A DNA stretch of 64,000 nt from Lachnospiraceae bacterium (GTDB taxonomy: Bacteria; Bacillota; Clostridia; Lachnospirales; Lachnospiraceae). Below are positions 27,087 through 34,034 of this stretch, piece by piece; within the stretch, counting starts at the first letter, position 1; every line of letters starts with the position of its first letter. The DNA lies in NCBI GenBank assembly GCA_017465095.1, contig JAFTWX010000020.1:1-64000 (forward strand), given 5' to 3'. The notes under the pieces are model-generated. The model made no database searches. It was given only the letters and a program-made list of their open reading frames with translations, and was not told the DNA's origin. The position numbers were made by a program, and so were the translations under genes.

Positions 27087-27115
27087 ATTCTATCGTTTTT
27101 TCCTCTTTATGTCAA
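27087..27115 (-). promoter_or_regulatory. Sigma-A promoter for tRNA-Leu(CAG)
   Basis: On the minus strand TTGACA (27110-27115) and TAGAAT (27087-27092) are spaced by 17 bases, about 12 bases before the mature tRNA 5' end. Confidence 0.8.
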
Positions 27116-27132
27116 TGCTATTTTTCATTTTT

Positions 27133-28047
27133 TCACGCACAATTTAATGCAATCAACTTCTCTTTCCACACGTCGATACAAAAAACAATAAATACCGTCA
27201 TGCAAACCCGGACCAGCGCATCCTCCGCCCAGGTAACCGGAATATATGCATACAAATCTGTCCACGGCACGTTAAACTGCATAAACCCCATGACACAAAG
27301 AAACAAAACACTCCGTTCCCCGCACCAAGACAAAAGTGCTTTCGCGCTTTTCCATTGTTTCGGAAGCATTGTTGCATACAATATACAAACACATCCCGCA
27401 CAGCTTGAAACAAAGCAAAATACGTTTCCGCGGTACGCCCGGATTGGCAATTCCATCCATCTTCCGAAATACACAAAAACGGCCCAGACTGCAAAAAGCA
27501 ATAATCCCCATACCACTTTATTCTTCCATACTTTGTCTTCCATTCTCCGCAGCATATCTCCGAAACACACAAAAAGCAAAGCAACAAGCATAATGTCCGC
27601 GCCGAAAGGAAGATAGATTTTTTTGCAGCCCAATAACACCCCTGCCACAGCGAGTGCGCCAACCGGTAAAATCACAAAAAACACAGAAACCCTACGCATA
27701 GTCGCACATATAAGTTCATACACACAAGGCACAACACTCAGCGCAAGCACAATCCACAGCGGTCCGATGTCGCCCAGCATCTCCGCAGGACGAATTTCCC
27801 GTTTGCCGGCAAAACTATATCCAAAAGAACACAGCACCGTTATTCCCCAACCGAAAAGGATGCGCCAAGAATTGTTCTTTACCTCCAAAAGATCCGCGCG
27901 CTCTCCCCGCTCATATCCGCAGGACACAAAAAACAGCGGAATCGAAACCGAATAGATGAAGGCCCGCAGCAAAAGCGGAATTGCCGCTATATTTATAACA
28001 ATCAAAGCCAAAAGAATAAGCCCTTTTGCCTCACCGGTTTTTATCAT
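27133..28047 (-). CDS. Acyltransferase-3-like membrane protein, apparently degenerate
   Basis: The 304-residue protein has about nine hydrophobic helices in the acyltransferase-3 (O-acetyltransferase) pattern, including FIYSVSIPLFFVSCGY, which corresponds to the family's FxFHMPLFFFxSGY. The catalytic His usually found in the first helix (GH) is absent (IVINIAAIP), and the His in the FHMP-type motif is replaced by Ser. It may therefore be inactive or act as a partner. GAGGGG precedes the ATG by 6 bases, and the gene overlaps the end of the acyltransferase upstream by 17 bases. Confidence 0.65.
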   Translation of the reverse strand: MIKTGEAKGLILLALIVINIAAIPLLLRAFIYSVSIPLFFVSCGYERGERADLLEVKNNSWRILFGWGITVLCSFGYSFAGKREIRPAEMLGDIGPLWIVLALSVVPCVYELICATMRRVSVFFVILPVGALAVAGVLLGCKKIYLPFGADIMLVALLFVCFGDMLRRMEDKVWKNKVVWGLLLFAVWAVFVYFGRWMELPIRAYRGNVFCFVSSCAGCVCILYATMLPKQWKSAKALLSWCGERSVLFLCVMGFMQFNVPWTDLYAYIPVTWAEDALVRVCMTVFIVFCIDVWKEKLIALNCA

Positions 28048-29086
28048 TTGTTACCCCTCGCTTCCTATAACCAAACAGTGTCATCACTTGCGGAATCTGC
28101 ATTGCAACACAGCAAAGCGCAAAGATAAAAATCACTTTTCCTGTCACTACAAACGAGACAAACATATCTCCCGAAAGCTTGAACCATTCTTGAAACACGC
28201 CGAAAATCTTCTCCCACGGCAGCAGGTTCAACTCCAATACATGCACGCAAAGAATCAGCAAACTATAACGTCCGACAAAAGCCAGACCATTTGCAACGCA
28301 CGCGCTTTTTTCAGACAGTATTTTTGCAAAAATCAAAACAACGATTGTTCCGCAGACAGCTCCCCACAAATCCAATACCCCATTCGAAAAAATTGCCCTG
28401 GCCAAATAAAACCCTTCGTAGCGTCTCACGGCGCCTATCCAGTTTGCGACAAAGAACAGCCCCAGAACAAAATTCACTTCCGGAGAAACAGCCAAAAGAC
28501 GCGAGATATGCGGTTGTATTTGTCTGCCCAAATGCCCCAGGTAAACAAACAGCAATGCACATCCGCCTGCCTGTACACTAAACGGAAGCCATATATAAGG
28601 TGCGCTCCAAATACTCAGCCCGAAAATCACAAGCACAAGACATATCCTCGTCCCCTTCTTCACCTGCATCAGCAGACGCATCACGATTTCGCCCCAGAAC
28701 AGAGCAAGCAAAAACCATACTGCTCCGATCTGCGGAATAAAAAAAGGTTCCGTGAACGTATTTCCCGCCCCGTAGACAGATGCAAACATCCACTCTCCGA
28801 GCAGTTTCTTCCAGTCATTTCCCTGCAGCATATTGAGCGGAACCGACAATGCGCACACAAGCACGCAGGTAAACAAATAAGGCACCAGCAATGCCCGCAC
28901 TTTTTTCTTTAAAAAATCAGACATATTCAGATTTAAATCCAGAAAGTAGCCGGACACAAAATAAAAAAGCGGCACATGGAATGTAAAAACAATGCTGCAA
29001 ATTCTCGGATTTGCCAGATGCCCTGCTATAATTCCGAGCATCGCAGTCCCCTTCGCCACGTCGATCCACTGAACTCTAGGTTTCAT
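28031..29086 (-). CDS. Acyltransferase-3 family membrane protein
   Basis: The 351-residue protein opens with WIDVAKGTAMLGIIAGH, the family signature with catalytic His, followed by FTFHVPLFYFVSGYFLD. About ten membrane helices follow. Members O-acylate surface glycans or lipids. The ATG at 29086 has GGGAG just upstream. An in-frame ATG 24 codons earlier lacks a site. It overlaps the degenerate homologue downstream, and the two are likely cotranslated. Confidence 0.85.
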   Translation of the reverse strand: MKPRVQWIDVAKGTAMLGIIAGHLANPRICSIVFTFHVPLFYFVSGYFLDLNLNMSDFLKKKVRALLVPYLFTCVLVCALSVPLNMLQGNDWKKLLGEWMFASVYGAGNTFTEPFFIPQIGAVWFLLALFWGEIVMRLLMQVKKGTRICLVLVIFGLSIWSAPYIWLPFSVQAGGCALLFVYLGHLGRQIQPHISRLLAVSPEVNFVLGLFFVANWIGAVRRYEGFYLARAIFSNGVLDLWGAVCGTIVVLIFAKILSEKSACVANGLAFVGRYSLLILCVHVLELNLLPWEKIFGVFQEWFKLSGDMFVSFVVTGKVIFIFALCCVAMQIPQVMTLFGYRKRGVTNDKNR

Positions 29087-29118
29087 AATCTCCCTCTTTA
29101 TCTGCTGTATTTTTTCAA

Positions 29119-29165
29119 CAAAAAAAGCTTTTGCTGCCGGAAAACATCCGACGCGCAAAAGCTTT
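29119..29165 (-). terminator. Terminator after FliD-like gene
   Basis: AAAGCTTTTGC pairs with GCAAAAGCTTT, and on the minus strand a T-run follows. It separates the FliD-like gene from the acyltransferase pair. Confidence 0.75.
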
Positions 29166-29176
29166 CAAATTCTTTA

Positions 29177-29974
29177 CTAGAACATACTGTCAAACATATA
29201 TCCGCTGGACGAATAAGAATTGGTATAAAGTGCATTCTGTGCGTAAAGACCGCTCGTCTTTGTCGCATCCGCCTGGGCATACATATTGATGAAAGAAGCC
29301 TTGGACTGCACATCGTATGCAAAAGATGTAACTCCGTTCATCAGCGTCTTAACGGTTGACATATCGGATTCTTTGAATTTATCCTCATCCACGGAAAGCT
29401 TGTTGTCCTCACCGATGGTAATGCCGACTTTGTTCAGAAGATCCTCATATGTAAGTGTCTGTGTCACCATATTGGCTGCTGTGGAAAGCACCTTGGTATT
29501 ATCAGACTTCTGAGAACTGCTCACTACACTGTTGTAAGCCTTCGCAAACTCTGCAACCTTATCGTAAATCGCATCTTTATCGTATTCCTGTGTGGTCGTC
29601 TCAACTCCGAACTCATCCTTCGTCGTGACATCTTTCTTCTCAAACACAGATTTCTTACCGGTCTCTGTCAATGCCGACGCCGCTTTGCTGAGAGAATCGC
29701 TGCTGCTCTTCAGAGCTGTAATCGTCGAAGCCGAATCTGTCGCACTGCCCGTCGCAAGCTTATTCAGCACCGTATTGTTCTTAGAATCTCCCTGCGCATA
29801 GTAAGCCTTCATCAACTTGCCGTAGCTTCCGCTCTTAATCAATGCATAATCCGATAACGAAAACGATGATGAAGATGCATTGCCGAATATGCTGCTCGTC
29901 ACATTATTGCTGTTTGTCTGCAAGCTTGAGAATAACATCGAATAGTCATTCTTCGCCGAAATATTAATTGCCAT
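29177..29974 (-). CDS. FliD C-terminus-like protein of unknown function
   Basis: The 265-residue protein is rich in Ser, Thr, Asn and Lys, has no signal peptide or membrane helix, and is strongly polar. The block LLNKVGITIGEDNKLSVDEDKFKE near residues 190-215 (shown here in overlapping parts LLNKVGITIGEDNK and KLSVDEDKF) resembles the C-terminal region of flagellar cap protein FliD. The rest does not clearly match. The ATG at 29974 has AAGGAG 8 bases upstream. No flagellar genes are nearby. A secreted filament-like or cap-like protein is possible. Confidence 0.6.
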   Translation of the reverse strand: MAINISAKNDYSMLFSSLQTNSNNVTSSIFGNASSSSFSLSDYALIKSGSYGKLMKAYYAQGDSKNNTVLNKLATGSATDSASTITALKSSSDSLSKAASALTETGKKSVFEKKDVTTKDEFGVETTTQEYDKDAIYDKVAEFAKAYNSVVSSSQKSDNTKVLSTAANMVTQTLTYEDLLNKVGITIGEDNKLSVDEDKFKESDMSTVKTLMNGVTSFAYDVQSKASFINMYAQADATKTSGLYAQNALYTNSYSSSGYMFDSMF

Positions 29975-30115
29975 ATCCATCACTCCTTGATTTGAAAAAG
30001 AAATCCTCCTTGATTTCTGTGCATAGTTAGTCATGTTGTTACAGTAATTATCGCCCATTTTACAGGAATTGGCAAGAGGTTTGCAAATAATTTTCCAAAA
30101 AATATTAATTTCGTG

Positions 30116-30144
30116 TTGACACCTTCGACTTTAAATGATATTAT
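30116..30144 (+). promoter_or_regulatory. Sigma-A promoter for tRNA-Leu(AAG)
   Basis: TTGACA (30116-30121) and TATTAT (30139-30144) are spaced by exactly 17 bases, about 40 bases before the tRNA. Confidence 0.85.
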
Positions 30145-30184
30145 ACATCTTGCGGCGTGGCAAACACGCCTGCACATAAGGAAC

Positions 30185-30269
30185 GCGGAAGTGTCGGAAC
30201 TGGCAGACGAGCAAGACTAAGGATCTTGTGATCAATGCGATCGTGTGGGTTCAAGTCCCATCTTCCGCA
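30185..30269 (+). tRNA. tRNA-Leu, anticodon AAG
   Basis: The acceptor stem is GCGGAAG/CTTCCGC with discriminator A. The anticodon stem CAAGA/TCTTG encloses loop CTAAGGA, giving anticodon AAG for CUU/CUC codons after A34-to-inosine editing. A long variable arm is present. CCA is not encoded. Its 3' end is duplicated at 31339-31358, which marks it as an integration target. Confidence 0.92.
30250..30269 (+). other. Attachment-site repeat, left copy
   Basis: TTCAAGTCCCATCTTCCGCA is the 3' end of tRNA-Leu(AAG). It recurs exactly at 31339-31358 in the same orientation. A tRNA 3' end copied as a direct repeat is the usual footprint of tyrosine-recombinase integration. Confidence 0.8.
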
Positions 30270-30282
30270 CTAACCTTTTAAG

Positions 30283-30312
30283 AAAAAGCCTTGAATTTTC
30301 AAGGCTTTTTTC
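30283..30312 (+). terminator. Terminator after tRNA-Leu(AAG)
   Basis: AAAAAGCCTTGAA pairs with TTCAAGGCTTTTT, with a T-run at the end. Confidence 0.85.
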
Positions 30313-30472
30313 TTTTGTCCTTATGAAATTTTTTGTTACACTTTGTTACACCGCTTTTGAACTGAAAATCATGCATTCGTTCGCCAGACTTACTAAGAAA
30401 AATATAATCTTCATAACTTCGTCCATTGGCTTTGTTTTCATCAAGTGCCATTTTAATATACTTTTTGGCGTC
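30299..30472 (-). pseudogene. Possible remnant of a tyrosine integrase
   Basis: The minus strand encodes a short polar segment with YEDYIFLSKSGERM, reminiscent of the region before the catalytic box in tyrosine recombinases. No catalytic RHRY residues remain and no ribosome site is seen. Its place just inside the attachment repeat fits a decayed integrase, but the match is weak. The stretch 30270-30582 otherwise holds only a terminator and a promoter. Confidence 0.25.
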
Positions 30473-30506
30473 TAGTGTTAAAACCAAGAAGAATGTATAA
30501 AAGGTG

Positions 30507-30535
30507 TTTATACATGTTTGAAACAATGATATAAT
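30507..30535 (+). promoter_or_regulatory. Promoter for the islet genes
   Basis: TTTATA (30507-30512) and TATAAT (30530-30535) are spaced by 17 bases, 48 bases before the start of the 108-residue protein gene. Confidence 0.6.
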
Positions 30536-30582
30536 AAAAAAGAGATTTTTGAATTCGGTGAAAATAATGCGGAGAAGACGTA

Positions 30583-30909
30583 ATGAACGCAATAAACAAA
30601 TGTAAGTATTATGAGTGGGACGAAAGTAACTTTGTTTTACCTGACAAATTTAAGTTAGAAAATAATAGCGATTTAGCCGACGCTCTTAATATCTTTTGGT
30701 CTGTTGGAGGCTTAGATTTCTTTAATGTTGTTGACCCAAGGTATTATGCATCAAATTGGTTAGAATTTGTTGGTGCTCTTTATTGTAAAATTGAGTGTGG
30801 CGAGTTTGTTGTAACTGATAAAGTATACTATGTTCCTATAAATGCTGAACAGAAAAATGAGTTGGCTAGCCGAGGGGTTCCTGCTATATTTATTACAGAT
30901 TTACAGTGA
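30583..30909 (+). CDS. Unknown small protein, possible immunity protein
   Basis: The 108-residue acidic protein (many Asp, Glu, Tyr and Trp residues) is probably cytosolic and has no membrane segment. I do not recognise a family. Its size, charge and neighbour, a barstar-like inhibitor 36 bases downstream, are typical of orphan immunity genes of polymorphic toxins. GGAG precedes the ATG by 8 bases. The AT content is clearly higher than in the flanking core genes. Confidence 0.65.
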   Translation: MNAINKCKYYEWDESNFVLPDKFKLENNSDLADALNIFWSVGGLDFFNVVDPRYYASNWLEFVGALYCKIECGEFVVTDKVYYVPINAEQKNELASRGVPAIFITDLQ

Positions 30910-30945
30910 ACTCAAACAGATAACTCCAATTTGCAGAGGTGAAAA

Positions 30946-31245
30946 ATGAAAGAATTTATTTTAGATGGAAATAATTTTCATGATTTAGAAGGGTTTTATA
31001 CAGAAATAGATAAGTTATTGACTAAAGATTTATCTTGGAAAACGGGACATAATTTGGATGCCTTTAATGATTTACTAAGAGGCGGATTTGGAGTACACGA
31101 GTATGAAGAACCAATTATTATTAAATGGACTAATTATGAGAAAAGCAAGAAGAATTTAGGGAATGAAACAGTTTTAACACTATTGGAAATATTTTTAGAT
31201 TGCGATAATTCAGGACATTCATGCAAATTAGAATTATTTCACTAA
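30946..31245 (+). CDS. Barstar-like ribonuclease inhibitor
   Basis: The 99-residue protein follows the barstar pattern: FILDGNNFHDLEGFYTEIDK, then the helix-loop WKTGHNLDAFNDLLRGGFG, whose NLDA loop corresponds to the RNase-binding face of barstar, then IIIKWTNYEKSKKNLG. Barstars bind and block barnase-type RNases. No barnase gene is present nearby, so this is an orphan inhibitor. It would protect against an incoming or rival toxin. GAGGTG precedes the ATG by 4-5 bases. Confidence 0.85.
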   Translation: MKEFILDGNNFHDLEGFYTEIDKLLTKDLSWKTGHNLDAFNDLLRGGFGVHEYEEPIIIKWTNYEKSKKNLGNETVLTLLEIFLDCDNSGHSCKLELFH

Positions 31246-31338
31246 TTTTTGAATTTGTGGTTTTGCGGAAGTTTGTTACACTTGAAGATGATGTGCTGAA
31301 AAGCCCCTTTCTATCGTGTTTTTTGAGGTACAAATTCA

Positions 31339-31358
31339 TTCAAGTCCCATCTTCCGCA
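31339..31358 (+). other. Attachment-site repeat, right copy
   Basis: This is an exact 20-bp copy of the tRNA-Leu(AAG) 3' end at 30250-30269. With it, it bounds a 1.1 kb islet that holds the unknown protein and the barstar gene. The rest of the tRNA is not duplicated. Confidence 0.8.
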
Positions 31359-31373
31359 GGAAAATTATAAATG

Positions 31374-31413
31374 CGATAAATACTACGAAATGCAGTATTT
31401 ATCGTATTTTTTT
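31374..31413 (+). terminator. Intrinsic terminator right of the islet
   Basis: CGATAAATACT pairs with AGTATTTATCG, followed by a T-rich run. It lies just outside the right attachment repeat and faces the abi gene, which ends at 31443. Confidence 0.8.
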
Positions 31414-31442
31414 GTATTTGGGTGTTTCAAAAAAGGTCTGCA

Positions 31443-32309
31443 TTATTTCTGTTTTAGCATCGCCTTCCAACGATATGGAAAATCTAAATGCTTTAAGGAA
31501 ATATCATTTTTATATTTTTTCACCAATTTAATAAGTGGTTTTAAAAATTCCTCATTCCACTTATCCTTTTCCGGATACATCATTTTTAACATATACAGCT
31601 GCGCAAACAATCTTCTGGTAGGAACATATTTTTCTCCATTCACCATCTTTGGAATCGCAGGAAAAATCCAATAATATATTCTAGAATAGTGGGCACATCT
31701 ATTTCGTAGGTCAGTCAAACAACGCAACCAACTTTCTAGCGTTTGGTAATTTACACCATAGTTTTCTCGCGCAATTATCGTTTTGTCTTTATTTTTCATT
31801 CCTCGATAGAAATATGACAACATTCCAACCGAAAAGAAATCAATGATTGTCCAAATGGGAAAATGCCCATCATAATGTTCGTTGTGATGCTTAACTACTA
31901 GGGTATTTGAATTTTCAGAAATGCATTTTGTAACATGCCTAATATACGCAGAATGATTGTGTTTGCTATTAAACGAAGACGAATTCATGTATCCTTCAGC
32001 TCCATACCTATGCGCATGGTAATAAGCTAACTGCGTTCGAATATGAACTTCTATTTTTTCGATAGCAAAAGAAATCAAATTTCTAAGTTCCACATCAAAC
32101 GCATAAATATTTTGAATACGTTCAAAACTTATAGGGATAAAACATTTTTCTTCATCTTTTTTTACAAACGGAAGATAATATCCGGACAGGCGATAGTAAT
32201 TTGTTCTCGAGAGAAACGATTTACAGTCATCTATATTTGTAATTTCAATCCCCTTATGTTCAAGAAGTTTTATTTGTTCTTCAAATGTTGTAGCTTTCTT
32301 TAATTCCAT
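31443..32309 (-). CDS. Abi_2 family (AbiD/AbiF-like) HEPN protein
   Basis: The 288-residue protein opens with TTFEEQIKLLEHKGI and LSRTNYYRLSGYYLPF, the start of the Abi_2 family (PF07751). It carries the HEPN RNase-type motif RNRCAH (Arg202-x4-His207) near DLRNRCAHYSRIYYW. Such proteins cause abortive phage infection and are thought to cut RNA. The ATG at 32309 has AAGGGGG 6 bases upstream. A strong promoter and a short structured RNA lie just before it. The local base composition is AT-rich, unlike the core. Confidence 0.88.
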   Translation of the reverse strand: MELKKATTFEEQIKLLEHKGIEITNIDDCKSFLSRTNYYRLSGYYLPFVKKDEEKCFIPISFERIQNIYAFDVELRNLISFAIEKIEVHIRTQLAYYHAHRYGAEGYMNSSSFNSKHNHSAYIRHVTKCISENSNTLVVKHHNEHYDGHFPIWTIIDFFSVGMLSYFYRGMKNKDKTIIARENYGVNYQTLESWLRCLTDLRNRCAHYSRIYYWIFPAIPKMVNGEKYVPTRRLFAQLYMLKMMYPEKDKWNEEFLKPLIKLVKKYKNDISLKHLDFPYRWKAMLKQK

Positions 32310-32330
32310 ATTATCCCCCTTTATAAAATA

Positions 32331-32379
32331 AAAAGTGCTCCCATGGGACACATCGTTGAGAGGTGTGGGAGCTTCTGTT
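32331..32379 (-). ncRNA. Short structured RNA ahead of the abi gene
   Basis: From a predicted start near 32379, the minus strand folds into a hairpin GCTCCCA/TGGGAGC (32366-32372 with 32337-32343) with an inner CAC/GTG pairing and a TCCCA bulge, then ends in a T-run. The layout (promoter, about 50-nt hairpin RNA, abi gene) recalls the published abiF RNA motif found next to Abi_2 genes. The match to that consensus is from memory. It could be an antitoxin RNA or an attenuator. Confidence 0.6.
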
Positions 32380-32385
32380 AACTAT

Positions 32386-32413
32386 AGTATATCCAATTCT
32401 ATTTAAATGTCAA
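32386..32413 (-). promoter_or_regulatory. Strong promoter for the abi RNA/gene
   Basis: On the minus strand TTGACA (32408-32413) and TATACT (32386-32391) are spaced by 16 bases. The start point would lie near 32379, just before the hairpin RNA. Confidence 0.75.
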
Positions 32414-32541
32414 TTTGTCCAAATAAAATTTCACAAATTATTCATTTTTACACTTTGTTTACACACCTAAAGTCAACGCTCCGAAAAGGCTCCTCCTATG
32501 CGGAATTCTCCGAGCAAATAGTAAATAAAAGAGGGCAAAGT

Positions 32542-32856
32542 ATGGATTTAATAGAAACTTATCTAAATAATATACAAACAATAAACAGTATGACTTTGGA
32601 CGATTATGATAATAAGGGTAACGTGAAAAAGAATAATAAATTAGCAACTGTTAATCGCCAAGTTGCACATCATATGTTGGAAGTGATGAATTATTCTGAT
32701 GAGTATAGAAAAATGGCATTGGATGAAATCAAAGATGTTATTAATAAAAATATTTGGGTTGAGAGTTTAGGTAACAAAATATTGTTACAACAATGGTATG
32801 AACAGCTCTGCTCCGCAGAAAAAATCACCGACACTTCTAAAATGTTTTTCATTTGA
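32542..32856 (+). CDS. Small hypothetical protein
   Basis: The 104-residue protein is charged and helical (DEYRKMALDEIKDVINKN), with no membrane segment and no family I recognise. The ATG at 32542 has GAGGG 7 bases upstream. It lies in the AT-rich accessory stretch between the abi gene and the next small gene. An association with the Abi module is not supported beyond closeness, since it is on the opposite strand. Confidence 0.6.
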   Translation: MDLIETYLNNIQTINSMTLDDYDNKGNVKKNNKLATVNRQVAHHMLEVMNYSDEYRKMALDEIKDVINKNIWVESLGNKILLQQWYEQLCSAEKITDTSKMFFI

Positions 32857-32876
32857 CAGTTTCTCTTCATGTAAAA

Positions 32877-33041
32877 TCATTTTTTACCGTCTCTTTTCTG
32901 TAACATTTCACTTAATCGTTTTTCGGCATCGACTTTTTCTTCCGGGGAGTATGGCCTAATTTTGGACGCACTTAATGTCTCAATCACAGAAGTTGCAGCT
33001 TTTCCTTTTAATGTAGGTACTACAGCCATAGATACAGCCAT
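32877..33041 (-). CDS. Very small protein of unknown function
   Basis: The 54-residue protein has a hydrophobic start (MAVSMAVVPTLKGKAATSVIE) and a charged helical end (EKVDAEKRLSEMLQKRDGKK). The ATG at 33041 is favoured because a GGGGG tract lies 8 bases upstream. An ATG two codons earlier is too close to it. It may be an antitoxin-like or phage-type peptide, but nothing proves it. Confidence 0.5.
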   Translation of the reverse strand: MAVSMAVVPTLKGKAATSVIETLSASKIRPYSPEEKVDAEKRLSEMLQKRDGKK

Positions 33042-33263
33042 GTTCATTTCCCCCTTTTCCTTTGTTTTATAATAACTACTATTTTTTCTAGTCATATTAT
33101 ATCATCTCCAATTATTGCTTACAACCAAAAAACAAGAAAAAGCACATATAATATAATATGACATTATTATTATTATCATTCATAATATCTATTCTCCACA
33201 CTCCGCCCCTCCTTGTCTTCTCCTACCGGAATATGCTATGGTATTAGAAAGGCGGTGGATAAA

Positions 33264-34034
33264 ATGTATGCAGAATTAAGCAATTTACTGAGTGATAAAA
33301 AAGGAAGCGTAGTGTTTACATGTTTCGGGACATGGCATATATGCTATATCCTTGTTCTGGCGGCGGTTCTTTTCGCCCTGTTTTTCTATTTAAAAAACAA
33401 AAACGAAAGCACAAGGCAAAAAGCAATCCGCTTCTTTATCCATTGTGCTTTCGCTGTATACATCGCTGATTTTTTCCTTATGCCATTTGCCTACGGAAAG
33501 ATGGATGTCGAAAAACTTCCGTTTCACATTTGCACCGCTATGTGCGTCATGTGTTTCCTCAGCAGACATAATTCCTTTTTCGAAAAATTCAGGCTGCAGT
33601 TTGCCGTACTGGGTTTTATTTCCAATCTGGTATATTTCATCTATCCGGCGGGAGTCATGTGGCATCAGATTCATCCCCTGTCTTACCGCGTAATTCAAAC
33701 ACTGCTGTTCCACGGTCTTATGACCGTATACGGACTGCTTGTCCTGATTTACGATGATGTAAAATTCAGTTGGAAACATTGCAGCAAAGATTTTATCATC
33801 CTTGTCCTGATGACCCTGTGGGCACTTCTGGGAAATGCTTTATATACCGGTACCGCACACGGACAAACCTTTTATTTCAACTGGTTTTTCGTATTGCGTG
33901 ATCCGTTTTATATATTCCCGGAGCAACTTGCACGCTTTATTATGCCTCCGCTGAACATTGCACTGTTCTTTGCTGTAGAAATGCTCGTATACAAAATCTT
34001 ACCAATAGGTAAACACGATTCCCGCAAGCGGTGA
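33264..34034 (+). CDS. YwaF/TMEM164-like membrane protein
   Basis: The 256-residue protein has about seven membrane helices. Motifs such as LPFHICTAMCVMCF, LLFHGLMTVYGLLVLI, and the late RDPFYIFPEQLARFIMPP match the TIGR02206/YwaF family as I recall. Its function is unknown. The ATG at 33264 has an AAAGGCGG tract upstream. Its last 36 bases overlap the end of the converging MFS gene. Confidence 0.75.
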   Translation: MYAELSNLLSDKKGSVVFTCFGTWHICYILVLAAVLFALFFYLKNKNESTRQKAIRFFIHCAFAVYIADFFLMPFAYGKMDVEKLPFHICTAMCVMCFLSRHNSFFEKFRLQFAVLGFISNLVYFIYPAGVMWHQIHPLSYRVIQTLLFHGLMTVYGLLVLIYDDVKFSWKHCSKDFIILVLMTLWALLGNALYTGTAHGQTFYFNWFFVLRDPFYIFPEQLARFIMPPLNIALFFAVEMLVYKILPIGKHDSRKR

